Below, in pieces: positions 60,284 to 64,000 of a stretch of 64,000 bases of DNA (its first letter is position 1; every line of letters starts with the position of its first letter). Origin of the DNA: Pseudomonadota bacterium (GTDB taxonomy: Bacteria; Pseudomonadota; Alphaproteobacteria; Caulobacterales; Caulobacteraceae); contig JAHWJX010000002.1 of NCBI GenBank assembly GCA_019348195.1, positions 21,210 to 85,209 of the forward strand, given 5' to 3'. The notes under the pieces were generated by a model that saw nothing but the letters and a program-made list of their open reading frames with translations, searched no databases and was not told the DNA's origin. A program made the position numbers and the translations under genes.

Positions 60284-61450
60284 CTAGCCCCGGGCCAGCC
60301 CCGTGAGCAGGGGTGCGCTCGCGCTGTCCGGGAAGATCTCCGTCTCGAGCAGCCGCTTCGGCAGACCCCAGTGTTCGTGCAGCACGCCCTTGAAGAGACT
60401 GCGCAGGTCGAGCCCGGGCCGGAGGTCGCGGCCATCGTGCAGCCGGGCCAGCGTGGGCCAGTCGCCCAGCAGACCGCCAGCCTTGACCGCGCCACCCAGC
60501 AGCAGGGCCGTGCCGGCCGCGCCGTGGTCCGTGCCGCCGTCGCCGTTGGGCCGCACGGTGCGGCCGAACTCCGTGAACACGATCACGGCCGTCTGGGCCC
60601 AGGCTGGGCCGCTTTCAGTCTTGAGCGCGCCCAGCACGGCGTCGACCAGATGCAGACGCCCGGCCAGCTGGCCGCCGTCGGCCCCCTGGTTCTCGTGGGT
60701 GTCGAAGCCGCCCAAGGTCAGATAGACGGTGCTCGGACCATCCGGCGAGGCCAGCAGGCGGCCCGCCTTGCGCGCATTGACCACCTCGCCGGGCTCCCCG
60801 GAGGCAGCCCCGGCGTGCCCACGGCTGGCCAACTCCTGAGCCGCCTGGCTCACCTCGACGAGGCGCAGAAGCTCGGGCTCGTTGCGGTACAGCTCCTTCA
60901 ACCGCCAGGCCATGTTGGCGTCCAGGCCGGCGGAAGGGGAGGCGAAGGCCACTTCGCCCGCGGTGGCCCGCATGGCGGCGGCGTCCAGCGTGACCGCCTG
61001 CACCCGGGCCTCCGTGCCCATGTGCGCCACCGCGCGGTTCAGCCAGCCCGACTGCATCGCCTTGGGATCGGCGAGCCCCGACTGGAGCACGTCCTGCTCC
61101 CAGAAGTGGCTGCGGCTGAGGGAAGGGGAGGCGGCCGCGGGCGCCAGCCGCACCTCGCCCGCCTCGGCCATGCCGGCCAGCTGCTTGAGCTCGGGATGCA
61201 GACCGAAGTCGGCGTCGAAGCGCAGCGGGTCGCGCACCGCCAGCTTGCCTCTCAGGCCGTGGTAGGCTCCGTCGCCCACGGGAGGCGCGAGCGACAGTCC
61301 GTCCGCGCCCCCCTCCAGGGCGAGCACGACCAGGCGCGGCCGCTCGGGCTGGGGCACGCCCCAGCCCATGGGGGAGGCCCAGCAGGCCGCGCCGCCCAGC
61401 GCCAGGCCGCCGGCCAGGACCGATCGACGGGTAGGGTGGGGCAGGTTCAT
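60284..61450 (-). CDS. DUF1501 family protein, Tat-exported
   Basis: 388 residues from the ATG at 61450. N-terminal twin-arginine signal (TRRSVLAGGLALGGAACWA). Sulfatase-like fold: VVLALEGGADGLSLAPPVGD, FWEQDVLQSG, GGFDTHENQGADGG, FTEFGRTVRPNGDGGTDHGA. DUF1501 proteins nearly always pair with DUF1800, as here; the ATG overlaps the DUF1800 stop. Substrate unknown. Confidence 0.9.
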   Translation of the reverse strand: MNLPHPTRRSVLAGGLALGGAACWASPMGWGVPQPERPRLVVLALEGGADGLSLAPPVGDGAYHGLRGKLAVRDPLRFDADFGLHPELKQLAGMAEAGEVRLAPAAASPSLSRSHFWEQDVLQSGLADPKAMQSGWLNRAVAHMGTEARVQAVTLDAAAMRATAGEVAFASPSAGLDANMAWRLKELYRNEPELLRLVEVSQAAQELASRGHAGAASGEPGEVVNARKAGRLLASPDGPSTVYLTLGGFDTHENQGADGGQLAGRLHLVDAVLGALKTESGPAWAQTAVIVFTEFGRTVRPNGDGGTDHGAAGTALLLGGAVKAGGLLGDWPTLARLHDGRDLRPGLDLRSLFKGVLHEHWGLPKRLLETEIFPDSASAPLLTGLARG

Positions 61451-62766
61451 CGGCGTTGGAACTCCGGGCTCATCGCCACCAGCGCGAAGGCGTTGGGCCG
61501 GTCGCCGCCTGCGCGGCTGGCCACGGTCGCCTTGGTTCTGCCCTGCGCCAGCGGGCCGAGCGCCGTCTGGGTGAACTCGCGGCTGTCCAGCGCCGCGCTC
61601 TTGTGGGCGTGCGTCCAAGCGTAGTGGGCGCGCAGCGCCAGCCCTTGCGGCGTGGCCCAGGCGGCCGCCCGATCGCTGTGGCCGTCCGGCGTGCGGGCGC
61701 AGAACCACAGCTGTCCCATGTCCCGCACGGCGCCCAGCATGGTGGCCGGCTCCTCGGGCAGGGTTCCCGCCGCCCGGTGGACGGAGGTCACGAACTCCAC
61801 AGGCGTCTTGAACTTGCGCTGCTCGCGCACCCAGGCCTCCGGGGCCGTCACCAGCGCCTTCGCCACCGCGCCCAGGTCGCCCCCGGTGCTCAGGAAAGTC
61901 GTACGCAGCCCCTTGACCAGATCGGCCGGCGGCTCGTCGGCCACGAAGTGGCGGGCCAGTTTCACCGCCAGATGTTCGGCGGTTGCGGGCTTGCGCGCCA
62001 AAGTCCGAACGATTTGCTCGGCCCGGTCGTCGGTCTCCGGCCAGGTTTGGTTCAGGATGCGCCGGGGCCCGGGCTCGCGCCGCGCGGGATCGTTGACGAA
62101 GCGCCCGTGCATGACGCCCTCGCCAAGGCTCCATCCGGTCAGCGCCTTGGCCAGCTCCGTCACGTCGCCCTGGTCGTAGCCGCCCTTCACCCCCAGGGTG
62201 TGCAGTTCCAACGTCTCGCGCGCCAGGTTCTCGTTGAGGCCGCGGTTGTGCGCGCGGCCCAGCGTGCTGTTGGGCCCCACCGACCCGACCTGGTCCAGGG
62301 ACATCAGCATGGCCGGGTGGCGCGCCGCAGCCGCCGCCATGTCCTCGAAGCGGCCGAACAGGTGAGGATCCAGGGCCTCGCGCGCAAAGGCCGTCCCGAT
62401 CAGGTCCACGAAAGAGGCCCCGAGCTTCAGCGCGAAGTGGTTGCGCCAGAACATGGCCCAGCGCTCGCGGAAGGGCGCCGCGGTGGTGCAGGCATGCACA
62501 GCCTCGGGAGCCTGCTCGCCGCGCAGGGTCACCGCGAACCACTCGTGCCGCAGCCGCGCCACCGGCTCCATTTCCCCGATGCGTCGCGCTTCGTTCAACA
62601 GCTCCGAGCTGTGCAGCGCCCCGGGCCATCTGGGCGCAGTTGCGCGGTCGGTCTGGGCCAGCACCCAGCCGATCGGGTCACCCGCGGCCTCGTCGATCTC
62701 GCCCGCGCGCGCCCCAAGGCCGAACCGCGTCGTCGCGATCGCCCCCAAGAGCCGTTTGTCCGTCAT
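61447..62766 (-). CDS. DUF1800 family protein
   Basis: 439 residues from the ATG at 62766 (MTDKRLLGAIATTRFGLGAR). Typical motifs are RERWAMFWRNHFALK, NENLARETLELHTLGVKGGY and TEHLAVKLARHFVADEPPAD. No signal peptide is evident. It forms a unit with the DUF1501 gene downstream (4-base overlap). Function is not established for the family. Confidence 0.9.
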   Translation of the reverse strand: MTDKRLLGAIATTRFGLGARAGEIDEAAGDPIGWVLAQTDRATAPRWPGALHSSELLNEARRIGEMEPVARLRHEWFAVTLRGEQAPEAVHACTTAAPFRERWAMFWRNHFALKLGASFVDLIGTAFAREALDPHLFGRFEDMAAAAARHPAMLMSLDQVGSVGPNSTLGRAHNRGLNENLARETLELHTLGVKGGYDQGDVTELAKALTGWSLGEGVMHGRFVNDPARREPGPRRILNQTWPETDDRAEQIVRTLARKPATAEHLAVKLARHFVADEPPADLVKGLRTTFLSTGGDLGAVAKALVTAPEAWVREQRKFKTPVEFVTSVHRAAGTLPEEPATMLGAVRDMGQLWFCARTPDGHSDRAAAWATPQGLALRAHYAWTHAHKSAALDSREFTQTALGPLAQGRTKATVASRAGGDRPNAFALVAMSPEFQRR

Positions 62767-62905
62767 GTCCTGAATATAGGCTGCCCGGGGCTGAACCCCG
62801 CCTGAAACCAACAGCTGAAGTGGAGACGCCGACCCGCCCACGCAATCGGGACGCGATGCCGCAACCGCCCTCGCGCCGGCGGTCCCGGCGCCTATCTAGG
62901 CCGCC

Positions 62906-63643
62906 ATGACCGACGCCCCAACCCAGGTCCGCGCCCAGTCCGTCCAGCATATCGGACGGTTCTACAAGGCGGTCGACGTCGCCCCGGCAGCCGGAGGCTG
63001 GGCTGTCCAGCTGGACGGCCGCACTGCGCGCACTCCGGACAGGGCCGCCCTGGTGTTGCCGACCCCATCCCTGGCCCGCCTCGTGGCGGACGAGTGGGCG
63101 GCTCAGGGCAAGCACATCGTCTTCGCGACCATGCCGGCGACCCGCCTGGCCTTTACCGCCCTGGACCGCGCGCCCGGCGCCCACGAGGCCTTGGCCGAGG
63201 AGGTCGCCCGCTACGCAGGTTCCGACCTGCTCTGCTATTTCGCCGAAGCCCCGCGCAGCCTCCTGGACCGCCAGACCGCGGCCTGGTCTCCCGTGCTCGA
63301 TTGGGCCGAGAGCGAACTGGGTCTGCGCTTCCAGCGCGCCGCGGGGATTGTTCACCGTCCCCAGCCGCCCGAGACGCTGGCCCGCGTCCGCGACCTCGCC
63401 GCCGCGCTCGATCCCTTCGCCCTGACGGCCCTGGCCTACGCCGCCCCCCTGTTCGGCTCGGCCGTGCTCTCGCTGGCCGTGGAAGGTGGGCGGCTGTCCG
63501 GCGCAGAGGCCTTTACGCTCTCTCGCCTGGATGAGATCCACCAGGAAGAGGCCTGGGGCGTCGACGCCGAAGCCGCCGAACGCACCGCAGCGCTCCAGAT
63601 CGAGGCCGAGACCGTGGACCGCTGGTTCGCGGCGCTGCGCTAG
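62906..63643 (+). CDS. ATP12 family F1-ATPase assembly chaperone
   Basis: 245 residues. ATP12 pattern: GRFYKAVDVAPAAGGWAVQL, VADEWAAQGKHIVFATMPAT, YAGSDLLCYFAEAPRSLLDR, LFGSAVLSLAVEGGRLS. ATP12 binds the F1 alpha subunit during assembly in mitochondria; alphaproteobacteria have homologues. It is usually found near rluC in Caulobacterales, consistent with this context. Confidence 0.9.
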   Translation: MTDAPTQVRAQSVQHIGRFYKAVDVAPAAGGWAVQLDGRTARTPDRAALVLPTPSLARLVADEWAAQGKHIVFATMPATRLAFTALDRAPGAHEALAEEVARYAGSDLLCYFAEAPRSLLDRQTAAWSPVLDWAESELGLRFQRAAGIVHRPQPPETLARVRDLAAALDPFALTALAYAAPLFGSAVLSLAVEGGRLSGAEAFTLSRLDEIHQEEAWGVDAEAAERTAALQIEAETVDRWFAALR

Positions 63644-64000
63644 CAGCCGCGGCCCCATCTTGACGCCGGCTTCGCTCCTGGCATGAGCTCCCGCTCTCCC
63701 CGCGAAAGCCGGGGTCCATCACAGGATCGGGAGATCTGTCCGCCTTGACAGGCGCCGGCGGGTGGGCCCGCAGTCGTTCCAAACGTCTGCTTGCTGCAAC
63801 GGTCGACGTCCGCTTTGCGCGATTTCTGTTGAAGAAACTCGATCTTCGTCCCGAGCGCGCCGTTTGGACGAGACCGCAAAATGGCCCTCCCGCGAAATCA
63901 ACGACTCAGATGGCCCGATCCCACTAAGAACGCGCCCAAAGTGGCCCAAAATCGGCTCGGCCGAGTTCTTCAACGCAGTCGGCCGGGAGAAGTCCTTGGC
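63644..64000. other. Non-coding end of window
   Basis: 357 bases after the ATP12-type gene. It holds a REP-like palindrome (63688-63720), then lower-GC sequence with short repeated words (AAAATGGCCC, AAAGTGGCCC, AGATGGCCC between about 63880 and 63950). I recognise no gene; weak open frames here have no protein-like features. Confidence 0.5.
63688..63720 (+). repeat. REP-like palindrome, copy C
   Basis: CTCCCGCTCTCCCC-gcgaaag-CCGGGGTCCATC. It shares its flanks (CTCCCGCTC and GGGGTCCAT) with copy B near rplF, more than 17 kb away, so it is a dispersed repeat, not a local hairpin. Confidence 0.65.

Noticed and set aside
63719..63973. Minus-strand 84-codon frame near the right edge as a gene
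   Set aside because: It crosses the repeat-bearing non-coding region, has no recognisable domain and lacks a convincing start.

Overview
This window (about 70% GC) looks like a chromosomal segment of an alphaproteobacterium of the order Caulobacterales, with Caulobacter, Phenylobacterium or Brevundimonas as plausible genera. Supporting evidence is the alphaproteobacterial order secY-adk-rpsM-rpsK-rpoA-rplQ without rpsD, a DUF2336 gene, a PleC-like kinase, a LovK/LovR-like pair, a CC0125/CC1285-type lipoprotein and an ATP12-type chaperone. The genus call is inference; nothing was searched. I see no rRNA, tRNA, CRISPR array, prophage or intact insertion sequence.

Region 1 (1-11.1 kb). A proline-rich membrane protein runs off the left edge. 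It is followed by a GNAT acetyltransferase, tlyA, convergent prmA, a MaoC-type hydratase, a DUF2336 gene, a tightly coupled cytochrome c maturation operon (ccmI-ccmE-ccmF-ccmH) and an HtrA/Do protease.

Region 2 (11.1-20 kb). An OmpR-type regulator, its kinase and glnE follow the protease in one close-packed block. Next come a six-EF-hand exported protein, an ECF sigma factor, a small membrane protein resembling an anti-sigma factor and a CnrX-like membrane-anchored protein. A convergent PleC-like kinase closes the region.

Region 3 (20-29.9 kb). This holds pepN, several small genes that may belong to the general stress response, and a LovR/LovK-like pair. The LovK-like protein has lost the LOV photochemical cysteine and glutamine and several ATP-binding residues. 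A divergent pair for murein recycling (ldcA and an mpl-like Mur ligase), a TonB-like protein and a TFIIB-type zinc protein follow.

Region 4 (29.9-53 kb). The ribosomal block contains str (rpsL, rpsG, fusA, tuf), an interlude of accessory genes (racemase, GNAT, GIN-domain repeat protein), then S10-spc-alpha through rplQ. rpsJ is split over two frames by an apparent 2-base loss. A pair of inverted REP-like palindromes lies between rpsH and rplF. The promoters proposed for the str and S10 operons share the same -10 and flanking bases.

Region 5 (53-64 kb). A second HtrA, predicted to be a lipoprotein, is followed by a VOC protein, rarA, two RluA-family pseudouridine synthases with a lipoprotein gene between them, a GH5-like hydrolase, a DUF1800/DUF1501 pair, an ATP12-family chaperone and a final non-coding stretch that carries another REP-like copy.
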